Made by a program: the position numbers and the translations under genes
Shown: in pieces, positions 22,201 through 29,180 of the stretch
How positions within the stretch are numbered: the first letter of the stretch is position 1
Layout: every line of letters starts with the position of its first letter
Assembly: GCA_964517675.1 (NCBI GenBank)
Contig: CAZFEL010000006.1
Coordinates: 1 to 54,445, forward strand
DNA: 54,445 nucleotides
From: Asbonarchaeum sp964517675
GTDB taxonomy: Archaea > Nanohalarchaeota > Nanosalinia > Nanosalinales > Nanoanaerosalinaceae
Direction of reading: 5' to 3'
The notes under the pieces: generated by a model
The model's input: only the letters and a program-made list of their open reading frames with translations
The model's database searches: none
Told to the model about the DNA's origin: nothing

Positions 22201-25200
22201 GAAATTGCTAACGGGAATGTCGGCTCCAGCGTCGGGGGGCAGAGCCGCTGTCTTACAATAAACATGAATACAGAAGGCTGTAGCCCTACCTCTGCCAACC
22301 CCGACACCACAGTCGACAACATCCACGTCTTCCAAGAAAGCTTCCACTCGGCAGACATCCAAAACTTCTACCAAACAGCCTTCCAGGGCCACATCAACAC
22401 CAGCTGGAAAACGTTCGACCATGTTGTTGAAGCGGAAACGGTCCGTCTTACAGATGTACAGACAACATTGAACGGTGATTCATTGACAGCCTATGTTGAG
22501 ACCGACCCTGATGGAGACGGAACGGTAGAAGAGACAAGCAACCCGATATCACTTGACGGAAGTGGTGGTCCCTACTCGGTAACCGGCCTAACGACAGACA
22601 CCCAACGGGCTCGTGTCAGCGTCAAACTCAATTCCGACAAACCCACTACAACACCAGAGATAAGAGGGTTCAGCCTCGACGCACAATACAGCGAGCCAGC
22701 TCGTAAAGAGGGATACAGTGGACGTGGTCTCTCCTTCAATGCCGAGGAAGGAAGCACAGCAGTATCCGATAGCAAGAGCCTTGACGTCGGACAGGAGATA
22801 ACCCAGACAGCATGGATCAAACCCGTTGGTGACCCGACCGACAACAGGGGGACTATCGCCACCAAGAACCGTGCATATTACTTCCAGCATTATATAGACG
22901 ACCGTATAGCTGTTTACACCTACTGGAACAACAGTGGAACACGCGGTGGTTCCTCGTACTTCTACTCCAACTCCCAAGTACCACGGAACGAATGGACACA
23001 CGTTGCCTGGACAGAAAAAGGAGGTACACGAAAGATCTACATCAATGGCGAGCTAGATGCAACAGGCTCCTTCGAAAGTTCGATATGGAAGAGCGACGCA
23101 ACACTTGAACTCGGGGCACAGAACGAAGATAACAGGAAGTTCAACGGAACAATCGACGAGGTCAAGATCTTCGATAGAGCACTCTCCCAAGAAGAAATCC
23201 AAAAGATTGCACAAGTATCCGAGTTCACACCTGTCCTCGAGAACGAGACCGGCAGCTCGTTCGATACGACAGGAGAATACACACAGTACAAGATCAACCT
23301 CCTGACCGGCGATACCGCCAGTGTCCCCTCGGTCGACCACGTGACCCTCGGAAAAGCTTCTGACTGGAGCCAGTGGTTCTCCGCGACCAGCGACAACCCA
23401 CTCGAGATCGCGAACGGCAGGTATGCACAGGTCCAGTTCAACCTGACCAGCACCAACGCCACCAACACCCCGCTTGTCGATTCCGCTACACTGGGCAAAG
23501 ACATGGCCCTTGACAGCCAGGCACAGTTCGAGGACGGGAACATGGACAACACCGAGGCCGACAGCATGCCGGGCTGGTTGAAGACCGGTCAGCAGGACGG
23601 CTACGATACCTCACTCGTCGGCCAGTGGCGGTTCGAGGATATCGACGGTCGGGCGGTCCTGGACAGTTCAGGCAACAGCCATACCGGGACGTTCCAGGGG
23701 ATGCAGAACAACGGTACACTAGGAAGTACTACGTCCCCAGACAGCAACGATCCGTACTGGACTCCAGGCTGTCGACGTGACGGATGTCTCCGGTTCGATG
23801 GCGAAGATGACTTTGTATCCACAGAAGTCAATCTCGACGGAAGAAACACAGTCACAGTCACCGCATGGGTCAAGCCGGAACGTATCAGGAGCCAACACAT
23901 CTTCGGTGGCCGGGACGATGCCAACAATGAGAACCAGAACTTCAGACTATTAGGAGACGGCACGATTCAGTGGAGCACATGGGATGGGTCAACAAACCAA
24001 GGAATAACGCAGGCTGGATCGTATTCAAAAGACAGCTGGATGCATGTGGCAGGGACGTTTGATACAAACAATGGCTACAAACTGTACAAAGATGGTATAT
24101 TGATTGCAGAGTCGACAGACACTACCTTCTATGACAACGGCGTCACCGAAACCATAGGAGCACGAGAAACACAGCTGTCCAACTTCTTCGACGGTAAAAT
24201 TGATGACCTCAGAGTCTATAACCGCGTACTTAACCCACAAGCAATCAACCAGACAATGCGAGGGAAAGCTGTCGACGGTTCCGTCGCTCACTGGCCTCTC
24301 GATACCGGCTACGGCCAGACAGCATTCAACACAGCGTTCTGGCAGGAAGGGGTGAAAGACAGCGGCGGAATCAGCTTCGACGGCAGCGACGATTACGTCC
24401 AGCTCCCTGACAGCCCCCAGCTGGAGATGGGCACAGATGATCTGACAGCCATGGCCTGGGTCCGGACGAACAGCTCATCGGCACAGCGGTTCGTCGATAC
24501 TGGAGCACGGTCCACAGGAGGCTACAGTCTCTTTTACTCCAGCGGCACGAATAGCTTCCTCCCGCAGTGGCACACCGGCAGTAACAGGCAGAGCGTCGGC
24601 GGTGGTCCGGACATCAGCGACGGCCAGTGGCATCACGTGGCAGCGGTATGGGACCGAGACAATCGTATCCGCGCCTATGTTGACGGAGAACTGGTCGACA
24701 GCGAGGTACCGAGTTTCAGCGCATCAACCTACATCGACAACAGCTTCGTCCCTGCGATCGGGGCCGAGGGAGACGCATCAAGCCAGTTCGTCGATGGCCG
24801 TATCGACGACGTCAGGGTGATCTCCCGGGCCCTGAGCGGGGACGAGATCCGTGATATCTATGATCACAGTGAGGGCCGCTATACCTCCCAGTTCATCGAT
24901 TTCTCCTCCGGCACCGAGTGGGAGCGACTGTCGTGGAACCGTGAGCTGATGCAGGACACCAACGTCTCCGCCCGCGTCCATACCGCCCGCAACGTCGACA
25001 GGGACGACAGTAAACAGGACTGGGACCGCGGGACCACAAGCTTCAGCACACAGGACGACCTCATCGGATACTGGCCATTGGAAGGCCCTGGAGCGAAAGA
25101 TCGAAGCGGGAACCAGAACCATGGTGATGTCATCAACGGCGTTGACACCACAGAAGAAGGTTTCATCCCGCAAAGCAACGCCTACAAGTTCGACAATGAC

Positions 25201-28200
25201 GATGATGTCGTCAACGTCACCGATTCAAGCAGCCTCGACATCGATGAGAGCTTCACATGGTCGATGTGGGTCAACATCGATACGATCTCGGACAACGACG
25301 AGACTGTCTTCGGCAAGCGGAGCGCCTACGAGCTAACGATCAAGCGTGACCGGTTCAAGATCGTCTCCTGGGCCGATGACTGGTATCCCTACCACAACAT
25401 GAGCCTCACCAACCAGTGGCACCACATCGTCATCACCGGGCAAAGCGACGGGAGCAGCAGGACACTCTATATCGACGGCCAGAAGATCGCAAGCGGCGGT
25501 CCCTCCTATACCATGGACGTCAGCGACTACCCGCTCCAGATCGGGCGGTGGCCATCCGGGGACGGTAACGGCATCGACGGGCGACTCGACGACCTCAGGA
25601 TCTACGACACTCGACTCACCAGCAGGGAGGTCCGCTCCCAGTACTCCTCCATGGCCTTCCTCTCCCCCTGGCAGGACGGCAACAAGAACTGGATCAACTG
25701 GGACAGCACAGGCGGCACACCTGTCAGCCCGGATCATCGATGGAGGATGGACGAAGCACAGGGAACCGTCATCAATGACACCGTTGGCGACCGCCACGGG
25801 AGACTGGGCAACGGTACCAGTGGCACCGCTCCTACATGGACAGACAGATGCGCATTCGACAGCTGCCTCAGGTTCGACGGTCAGGACGATTTCGTCAACG
25901 CCTCAGGCCTCGCCATCGACAGGAACCGCTTCACCTGGAGTGCTTGGGTCTATCATAACTCCACAGAAACCGGATGGCAGAGCATCCTGCGTGATATCGG
26001 TACCACGAACTTCCAGGAACACGACAGCAACATCGTCGGCTGGTACGTCGCCAACGCCACCGGCACCGATACCTTCCTCAACACCGACTTCACGAACCAA
26101 AGCTGGACTCATTACACCGGCACATTCAACGGCATCACCGGGACAGTCAGACTCTACCAGGACGGCCAGCTCGTCGCTGAAAAAAGCATGGACGGTCCGG
26201 TCGGGGAGACCTACGGATACTACATCGGAAGCGCCGCAGGCGGGAGCGAGTTCTTCGACGGCAAGATCGACGACATCCGTCTCTTCAACCAGACACTCTC
26301 TCCCTCCGAGGTCAACGCACTCTACAACGCCCCAACCAGCTCCTGGCAGACCGACGTCGGACAGGTCCGTGCAGCAGGTAACATCCCCGACACCGACCTC
26401 ATCGGCGCCTGGAGCTTTGAAGGAACAGGACAGACCGTCATAGACACCAGCCCCGCCCGGAACCACGCAACCCTCGGCATCAACGCATCGATGGCGATCG
26501 ATGACCCCTCCAGGACCGACGGCGTATCAGGACGCGGCATCCAGTTCAGCGGCGGAGACGACGTCGTCCGCGGTCCAAAAGTCCAGATACCCTCCCAGTA
26601 CACCATCACCGAATGGGTCAGAGGCGACCTCGAGGACCAGGACAGCGAGAACATCTACGGCGCCGGCTGGCGGCGGAAGATCGCCCTCAGACACGCCGCC
26701 GGTGGAACCACCGGCATCACAGGCATCCTCATCCGGAACCAGGCAGACAACGGATACCACAACATCACAACAGACATCAACCACCTCGATGGCAAATGGC
26801 ACCACCTCGCCGCCACCGTCAACAACGACACCGGCGAGGTCAACGTCTACCTCGACGGCGATCTCGTGGTCTCGGACACGATCCCTGGCCAGTACCAGGG
26901 TGCTCCATATCTTTCCCTCGGTGCCCGGCAACAGGGATACGGCAATTTCAACGGGCAGTACGATGAGGTCAGGATGTACCGCACAGAACTGTCAGCATCC
27001 CAGATCCAAGAACTCATCAAGATCTCCGAGTTCACACAGCCGTTCGAGGACGAGACAGGACAGCGATTCGACGGACTGAACAAGAATCCGCTCGGCCAGG
27101 GATTCACACCCGAACAGTACCAGTACCGCCTCTCGACCCTCACAGGCGATAGCACCAGTCTCCCAACAGTCAGCAGCCTCGAGACGGCCAGCGTCTCCGC
27201 ATGGACACCATGGATCAACAACAGCACCGGCACCGACCTCGACGTACCTGATGCCCGCTGGCTCCAGATACAGGCAGACCTCCGTGGCAAGGCGACCACG
27301 ACGCCGTTGATCGATCTCTTCGAGATCCAGAGCAGCATCGGGCGCATCAACCCCGCTCCACGACCCGCTACACCGACAGCAACGAACTATACCACAAAAC
27401 ACGCGTTCAACGTCTCAGCGTATGCGGCCGATCTCAGTGGCGGTGACGACATCCGGTCATGCACCGTCCACGCAAGCCACAACGGCTCCACCTACTCCTT
27501 CACCGGTACCGTCGATACAAGCTTCGGTGGCAACCTCCAGGCAGCCTGTAACCTCTCACGAGTCGACACCAGCCTCAGCGGCTTTGACGCACTCGACCCC
27601 ATCGATGTCACCGTCACCTTCACCGACAGCATGGGCACCAGCGCCAACACCACGACCATAACAAATGCGATCCCGAACAGGAAACCAACCATCATCGACC
27701 GTCGCCTGGTCCCGCTCAACCCCGAGCTCAACGACGACGTCACCATCGAAGTCGAGGCCAACGACACCGAAGAGACCACCGTCTGGGCCAATTTCACCGT
27801 GAACGAGAGCGGAACAACCATCATCGATAACGAGAACGGCAGCCTCACGATCAACGCAGACGGCAACCAGGTCTGGAACTCCACCGCATTCACCCTGACA
27901 AACGAGGACGCAATCTACCGGTGGAGCGCCGAGATCAGCGACGGCTACGAGACCACCACAACCTCCGGGGCCTACACCCTCCGGGCCGAACCACCCAACG
28001 TCACAGCAGTCAAGACCAGCATCCCCGAACCGTGGGATCTCCCTGCGGAGCAGTACCGTCCCGGTGACACCGTCAGGGTCACAGCAGACATCTCCGATAT
28101 CAACGGGCCGGCGAACCTTGAGGAGTACAACATGACCCTGATCAGCCCCGACGGCACCGTCCGCGAAACAACCAGCCTCGAGGAAACCAACACCATCCTC

Positions 28201-28848
28201 AACGGCTACCAGGTCACCGGGACCGCGACCACCGTCGAATCCGCACCCACCGGCATCTGGACCATCAAGGTCACCGCCACCGACCGCGATGACCTCACCG
28301 CAGTCAACAACACCACCGTGCAGTTCCGCACCTTCAACACCACCACCCTCGACCTCGACCACAACCTCAGTAACGATGATAGGTACATCGACGGCGAGAC
28401 CGCCACGCCCGGGACCTACACCGACCTGGCGTTCCCATACATGGTCTCGAGTACGCCTGAGATCCTGACAGGTATCATCAACTACGGCGGCTTCGAACAG
28501 CTCAAATACGGTGACAGCAACGGCCGAGCACGGGCCAACATCACCGAACAGTACCGCAACAACATGTACCTCCTTCCGATGGCCGAGATCAGCATCTCCG
28601 AACTCGAACGCCTCGAAGACAACTTCGCACCCGGCCTGTTCAGCGACAGAGACTTCCTCGATGCGGCCAGCACCTCCTTCCTCAAAGGACCAACAGACCA
28701 AAAAACCATCCAAGTCACCCTCAGCTACCACAACTATCCACAGATCAACATCAACGGCTTCAACGGATCAATAACCGGTAACCAGCGCCTCACCATTCAT
28801 CGCGGCCCCGCCACCAACGACACCGTCGACATCCGCATCCGACACTAG
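16228..28848 (+). CDS. Giant secreted DUF2341/LamG/FG-GAP surface protein 2
   Basis: The protein has 4,206 residues. The N-terminus MPRTRYLLPIAILLLLTGLG is a signal peptide. It begins with a DUF2341-like domain (GWEYRQPIEI ... DVRFTTNDGQQLDYY ... IEMYYGN) that is split by a LamG domain at about 16406-17030. About eleven LamG modules are present in all. A second, uninterrupted DUF2341 starts at 19471 (residue 1082) and leads into FG-GAP/VCBS-type propeller repeats with DxDxDG calcium-like motifs (about 19885-20635). One LamG (from 21529) is itself split by a long insertion containing another LamG. The C-terminus has Ig-like modules and the shared module (residues 3933-4206). It lies 57 bases after giant protein 1 and shares its architecture, so the two are paralogues. 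The domains suggest glycan or protein binding at the surface; the target is unknown. Confidence 0.9.
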   Translation: MPRTRYLLPIAILLLLTGLGAGWWDTGWEYRQPIEITERSGEDLQDYAVDIDPGLIPTDGLVGSWHFSAGDGPQARDYSGYQNHGRLSPGATWSSGVAGSGIGLPGTDDRVRLTNDTELDSPQSWTVSIWAKTDELETTENYLITKQDETNRPFTYRLAVFDSSDCTSFDVTFYDTDYRGINTCVDVDLDEWTHFTGTYDGDTLRAYVDGRLVGQADPPGDPPSIEAPVTVGNSPFFNSDGSHDWDGQIDEVQIYDRQLSQDAIQELASPKARLDLQDVRFTTNDGQQLDYYHRYDDEFWVEIPRIDAGSNRTIEMYYGNKDAATESDPQDTFTFYDDFEDGTVNDSWIASIGPVSISDPNNDGDLELVSQSNNNYVAIRDLEMRNGFVEAETYSAPNTVNWINARLVNRSRCCYGNWIRFGLSDQDSNDKWDMVYANDDLADWPSSTINLTRQTRNIRFGGGFYEKNLTAFADDDMDGTFDVQNSTNDSLVEKGGIGISDFDTNVWYDNVIVRNYTRPEPAVFRGEEHRKPGAVESTGSSSGLGDSLFNTEVGSRPGNGKLGDIGKDSSLIGYWPLEDERGEVKDYSGNNNDGYLAYSALAFDGKNDYVRINDSSSLDVGTITITAWVKRQQPCDDNAQIVNKLSGTGGYRLIGCGGGNQVQLSYGNGTTLTHVSGPQGVRRDRWSFVAATFNGSSISFMVDNTYNVLDAPLSSLAANSQPVDIGDPSTGLGSGPFKGIVDNVRIYNRDLSRKELLDLYNQRPVSSSGLVLHQAFEEDPSMCDPTASVFCLDDDSGNGNHGEANNFDTNRWNTGSGWANTDPDGTVRGQSGIRNSSAFRFDSEDDWIKVDYDSAENMEELNTDSLTFSAWIKPESMHPSAGSHTGGDHIAGRVGDVSGQARTTNTDDNWRVALGDQKIGFYTDSVQNYDDNRITGQIVNTGEWQHVTAVYDHETTEKRIYLNGRLVLSNYTAGSPPDPLHPNTNPVTIGSTFDWTNNDNAFDGMMDEVRIYSSALSSEQVKQLYSPSPGLLTTSLINGGYASWQNLSWSGELPQGTDVEARARSLTDVARITTIGEWGEGMGGWKYRRQVTIEELAGTEIPGPTAKFYINTQRLIRQGKLQPDCDDVRFRIDGKALDHWVEGGCNTNRTEMHLKLPQMNANEEKRVWMYYGNPAAPNNEDEAPHEFLTVHPDDSNVGSLWYYESNQDGTFDAGTEFDEGTYIGEDDGGIVVSDFSGGKEWDLVSFDTNNDVWRLWEDIGGAPPGEPTCTIYSGSYSTKAQGIDAGDLDNDGDMDIVSNRHGIWLENTGSCSWNQNSLPTSGDRDIVVEDFDEDGCADLAKNDGSDVTFFPGNCDGTFGTGSAVYSSSGSAGTDLWLGRGDFNEDRHYDLIINDQDPGDIYIYAGNGDGAFSQINTINDESYDHINPTVWDVNKDGHDDFVGTEHGDSDVHYFEGNGDGTFTKDPNGKIDNQPNPLGSALYMEYTDLLNTTVGVEQVLEDTRFLDTTGSYLSEWKRGSFNTVNWETSGGKPLEPVSQWRMNEGSGQFVNDSSRSNVGFLGSNASTHPSDPTWTNECRHNGCLSFDDTEYVRVSDSNSLDVKYITMSAWIKTDGTDTSNIVVNKENTYEMAAGWKGLSLAAAGNGCSTWCDGWMIQNAGAIQNNTWTHIATTWDGDMGRAYINGEQVAEADPSEGDGYIVSTSRDLGIGARDIDQTPHSRFRGQIDDVRIYNRSISPEEIRTLSNSPTESWQPTSLQTRTGRFKPGDSLIGSWSFEGTGSVVADSSRFGNNGNIDTGTDSIAWRGTDDWDSLASQENVVHDGNYDHPGSDTVQLGYNYGPESNLQAHYPLDTSVNTSIDVSGNNNDATAAGGTPQDQQTAILGTTGWRLDGNSALDTPLSYSGGSGPFSSSGGWTIIGWMKVHSSSNGERFYSLDCSEIFCLIDYNGNWRLCMDNCNTDLRPSVSINTGTWQLVTVVYDNANNDGEIWVDTTEIANGNVGSSVGGQSRCLTINMNTEGCSPTSANPDTTVDNIHVFQESFHSADIQNFYQTAFQGHINTSWKTFDHVVEAETVRLTDVQTTLNGDSLTAYVETDPDGDGTVEETSNPISLDGSGGPYSVTGLTTDTQRARVSVKLNSDKPTTTPEIRGFSLDAQYSEPARKEGYSGRGLSFNAEEGSTAVSDSKSLDVGQEITQTAWIKPVGDPTDNRGTIATKNRAYYFQHYIDDRIAVYTYWNNSGTRGGSSYFYSNSQVPRNEWTHVAWTEKGGTRKIYINGELDATGSFESSIWKSDATLELGAQNEDNRKFNGTIDEVKIFDRALSQEEIQKIAQVSEFTPVLENETGSSFDTTGEYTQYKINLLTGDTASVPSVDHVTLGKASDWSQWFSATSDNPLEIANGRYAQVQFNLTSTNATNTPLVDSATLGKDMALDSQAQFEDGNMDNTEADSMPGWLKTGQQDGYDTSLVGQWRFEDIDGRAVLDSSGNSHTGTFQGMQNNGTLGSTTSPDSNDPYWTPGCRRDGCLRFDGEDDFVSTEVNLDGRNTVTVTAWVKPERIRSQHIFGGRDDANNENQNFRLLGDGTIQWSTWDGSTNQGITQAGSYSKDSWMHVAGTFDTNNGYKLYKDGILIAESTDTTFYDNGVTETIGARETQLSNFFDGKIDDLRVYNRVLNPQAINQTMRGKAVDGSVAHWPLDTGYGQTAFNTAFWQEGVKDSGGISFDGSDDYVQLPDSPQLEMGTDDLTAMAWVRTNSSSAQRFVDTGARSTGGYSLFYSSGTNSFLPQWHTGSNRQSVGGGPDISDGQWHHVAAVWDRDNRIRAYVDGELVDSEVPSFSASTYIDNSFVPAIGAEGDASSQFVDGRIDDVRVISRALSGDEIRDIYDHSEGRYTSQFIDFSSGTEWERLSWNRELMQDTNVSARVHTARNVDRDDSKQDWDRGTTSFSTQDDLIGYWPLEGPGAKDRSGNQNHGDVINGVDTTEEGFIPQSNAYKFDNDDDVVNVTDSSSLDIDESFTWSMWVNIDTISDNDETVFGKRSAYELTIKRDRFKIVSWADDWYPYHNMSLTNQWHHIVITGQSDGSSRTLYIDGQKIASGGPSYTMDVSDYPLQIGRWPSGDGNGIDGRLDDLRIYDTRLTSREVRSQYSSMAFLSPWQDGNKNWINWDSTGGTPVSPDHRWRMDEAQGTVINDTVGDRHGRLGNGTSGTAPTWTDRCAFDSCLRFDGQDDFVNASGLAIDRNRFTWSAWVYHNSTETGWQSILRDIGTTNFQEHDSNIVGWYVANATGTDTFLNTDFTNQSWTHYTGTFNGITGTVRLYQDGQLVAEKSMDGPVGETYGYYIGSAAGGSEFFDGKIDDIRLFNQTLSPSEVNALYNAPTSSWQTDVGQVRAAGNIPDTDLIGAWSFEGTGQTVIDTSPARNHATLGINASMAIDDPSRTDGVSGRGIQFSGGDDVVRGPKVQIPSQYTITEWVRGDLEDQDSENIYGAGWRRKIALRHAAGGTTGITGILIRNQADNGYHNITTDINHLDGKWHHLAATVNNDTGEVNVYLDGDLVVSDTIPGQYQGAPYLSLGARQQGYGNFNGQYDEVRMYRTELSASQIQELIKISEFTQPFEDETGQRFDGLNKNPLGQGFTPEQYQYRLSTLTGDSTSLPTVSSLETASVSAWTPWINNSTGTDLDVPDARWLQIQADLRGKATTTPLIDLFEIQSSIGRINPAPRPATPTATNYTTKHAFNVSAYAADLSGGDDIRSCTVHASHNGSTYSFTGTVDTSFGGNLQAACNLSRVDTSLSGFDALDPIDVTVTFTDSMGTSANTTTITNAIPNRKPTIIDRRLVPLNPELNDDVTIEVEANDTEETTVWANFTVNESGTTIIDNENGSLTINADGNQVWNSTAFTLTNEDAIYRWSAEISDGYETTTTSGAYTLRAEPPNVTAVKTSIPEPWDLPAEQYRPGDTVRVTADISDINGPANLEEYNMTLISPDGTVRETTSLEETNTILNGYQVTGTATTVESAPTGIWTIKVTATDRDDLTAVNNTTVQFRTFNTTTLDLDHNLSNDDRYIDGETATPGTYTDLAFPYMVSSTPEILTGIINYGGFEQLKYGDSNGRARANITEQYRNNMYLLPMAEISISELERLEDNFAPGLFSDRDFLDAASTSFLKGPTDQKTIQVTLSYHNYPQININGFNGSITGNQRLTIHRGPATNDTVDIRIRH
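16285..17260 (+). other. DUF2341 domain split by an inserted LamG domain
   Basis: The N-terminal part (GWEYRQPIEI to DYAVDID, ending near 16400) and the C-terminal part (DVRFTTNDG to MYYGN, from about 17040) together make one DUF2341-like domain. The intervening 630 bases encode a full LamG, from LVGSWHFSAG to DEVQIYDRQLS. The second DUF2341 in this protein (19471) has no such insertion, which gives an internal comparison. Confidence 0.7.
19471..20640 (+). other. DUF2341 plus FG-GAP/VCBS-like propeller cargo
   Basis: Residues 1082-1470 of giant protein 2. WKYRRQVTIEE, CDDVRF and VWMYYGNP identify DUF2341. Five or so repeats then carry VxDFxxxxxxDLV and DLDNDGDMDIV-like motifs typical of FG-GAP/VCBS beta-propellers, which bind calcium through the Asp-rich loops. 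It occupies the position that holds a LamG or a sandwich domain in the other cycles. Confidence 0.75.
21529..23215 (+). other. LamG domain interrupted by a nested LamG-containing insert
   Basis: The outer domain opens LIGSWSFEGTGSVVADSS and resumes at about 22696 with PARKEGYSGRGLSFNAEEG. In sister modules these two parts are separated by only about 25 residues. The insert (about 21620-22690) carries VQLGYNYGPESN, a complete LamG opening LQAHYPLDTS, and a further strand-rich segment ending PEIRGFSLDAQY. This is a domain within a domain of the same fold. Confidence 0.7.
23515..27335 (+). repeat. Super-repeat cycle 2 of giant protein 2
   Basis: Header MDNTEADSMPG, LamG (about 23614), LamG (about 24289), linker GRYTSQFIDFSSG, a LamG in the slot (25060), linker FLSPWQDGNKNWINW, LamG HRWRMDEAQG, LamG GAWSFEGTGQ, and closing YQYRLSTLTG and RWLQIQADL. 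The order matches the other three cycles. Confidence 0.7.
28024..28848 (+). other. Shared C-terminal surface module, copy 2
   Basis: Residues 3933-4206 of giant protein 2. Landmarks: PEPWDLP, YRPGDTVRV, ISDING, SPDGTV, APTGIWTIKV, RYIDGETATPGTYTDLAF, GIINYGGFEQLKYGD, YLLPM, PGLFSDRDFLD, QKTIQVTLSY and a final INGFNGSI strand. It is clearly homologous to the copies at 15325, 37598 and 40692. Confidence 0.8.
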
Positions 28849-28854
28849 CCATCC

Positions 28855-29148
28855 ATGATTGAACGGGACCACATCGCACCGGCCATTCCCTCTCCTCGCT
28901 GCCCCTATCGGGACAGCAACACAGCCCCTCCCGTCAGAACGATCGGCCCCCACCTTCCGGCTCCTCATCAGCGACCACGTCGGCATCAGGGGCACGGCCA
29001 CGTCCATGCGACCGACCACATCGGGGACTTCAACAGCCTCGAGGTCCGGTTCGACAATGCCACCCTCCTCAACCACGACGACACCAGCATCGCCGGCGGG
29101 GAAGTCGAGATGCTCAAAGTACTCGACACCAGCCAGCCCCACCACTAA
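28855..29148 (+). pseudogene. Possible small frameshifted gene between giant protein 2 and the propeller operon
   Basis: This 332-base gap (28849-29180) is otherwise empty apart from the operon promoter. An open frame from an ATG at 28855 ends at 29148 and gives 97 residues. Its second half (DHIGDFNSLEVRFDNATLL onward) has the normal GC3-rich codon pattern. Before about 29005 that pattern lies instead in the neighbouring frame (TFRLLISDHVGIRGTA). One reading is a small gene broken by a single indel near 29000-29010; another is chance. I do not recognise the product. Confidence 0.3.
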
Positions 29149-29152
29149 CCCC

Positions 29153-29160
29153 TAATAACG
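29153..29160 (+). promoter_or_regulatory. TATA-like box of the five-gene propeller operon
   Basis: CTAATAAC is centred about 25 bases before the ATG at 29181, the usual spacing here for a leaderless start. No comparable box is seen between the next four genes, whose ends overlap or nearly touch. Confidence 0.5.
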
Positions 29161-29180
29161 TAAAGCCACAATGCAAGACC

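Larger units (their letters stand above)
17840..23500 (+). repeat. Super-repeat cycle 1 of giant protein 2
   Basis: Header LFNTEVGSRPG, LamG (17938), LamG (about 18535), linker YSPSPGLLTTSL, a variable slot with DUF2341 plus FG-GAP repeats (19471-20640), linker SYLSEWKRGSFNTVNW, LamG SQWRMNEGSG, LamG GSWSFEGTG (interrupted), then YTQYKINLLTG and RYAQVQFNL. It is longer than the other cycles because of the slot cargo and the insertion. Confidence 0.7.

Noticed and set aside
4042..27335. Repeated DNA in the giant genes considered as CRISPR or an insertion sequence
   Set aside because: The repeats are diverged, in frame, of unequal spacing and encode protein modules; there are no inverted ends or a transposase.
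27556..28731. A 391-codon minus-strand frame inside giant protein 2
   Set aside because: The plus strand encodes the shared C-terminal module here, with three homologues in the window.
16228..28848. A protease or SPEARE-type catalytic domain in the giant proteins
   Set aside because: No serine-protease, lipase or metalloprotease motif was found; only LamG, DUF2341, FG-GAP, Ig-like and shared C-terminal modules were seen.
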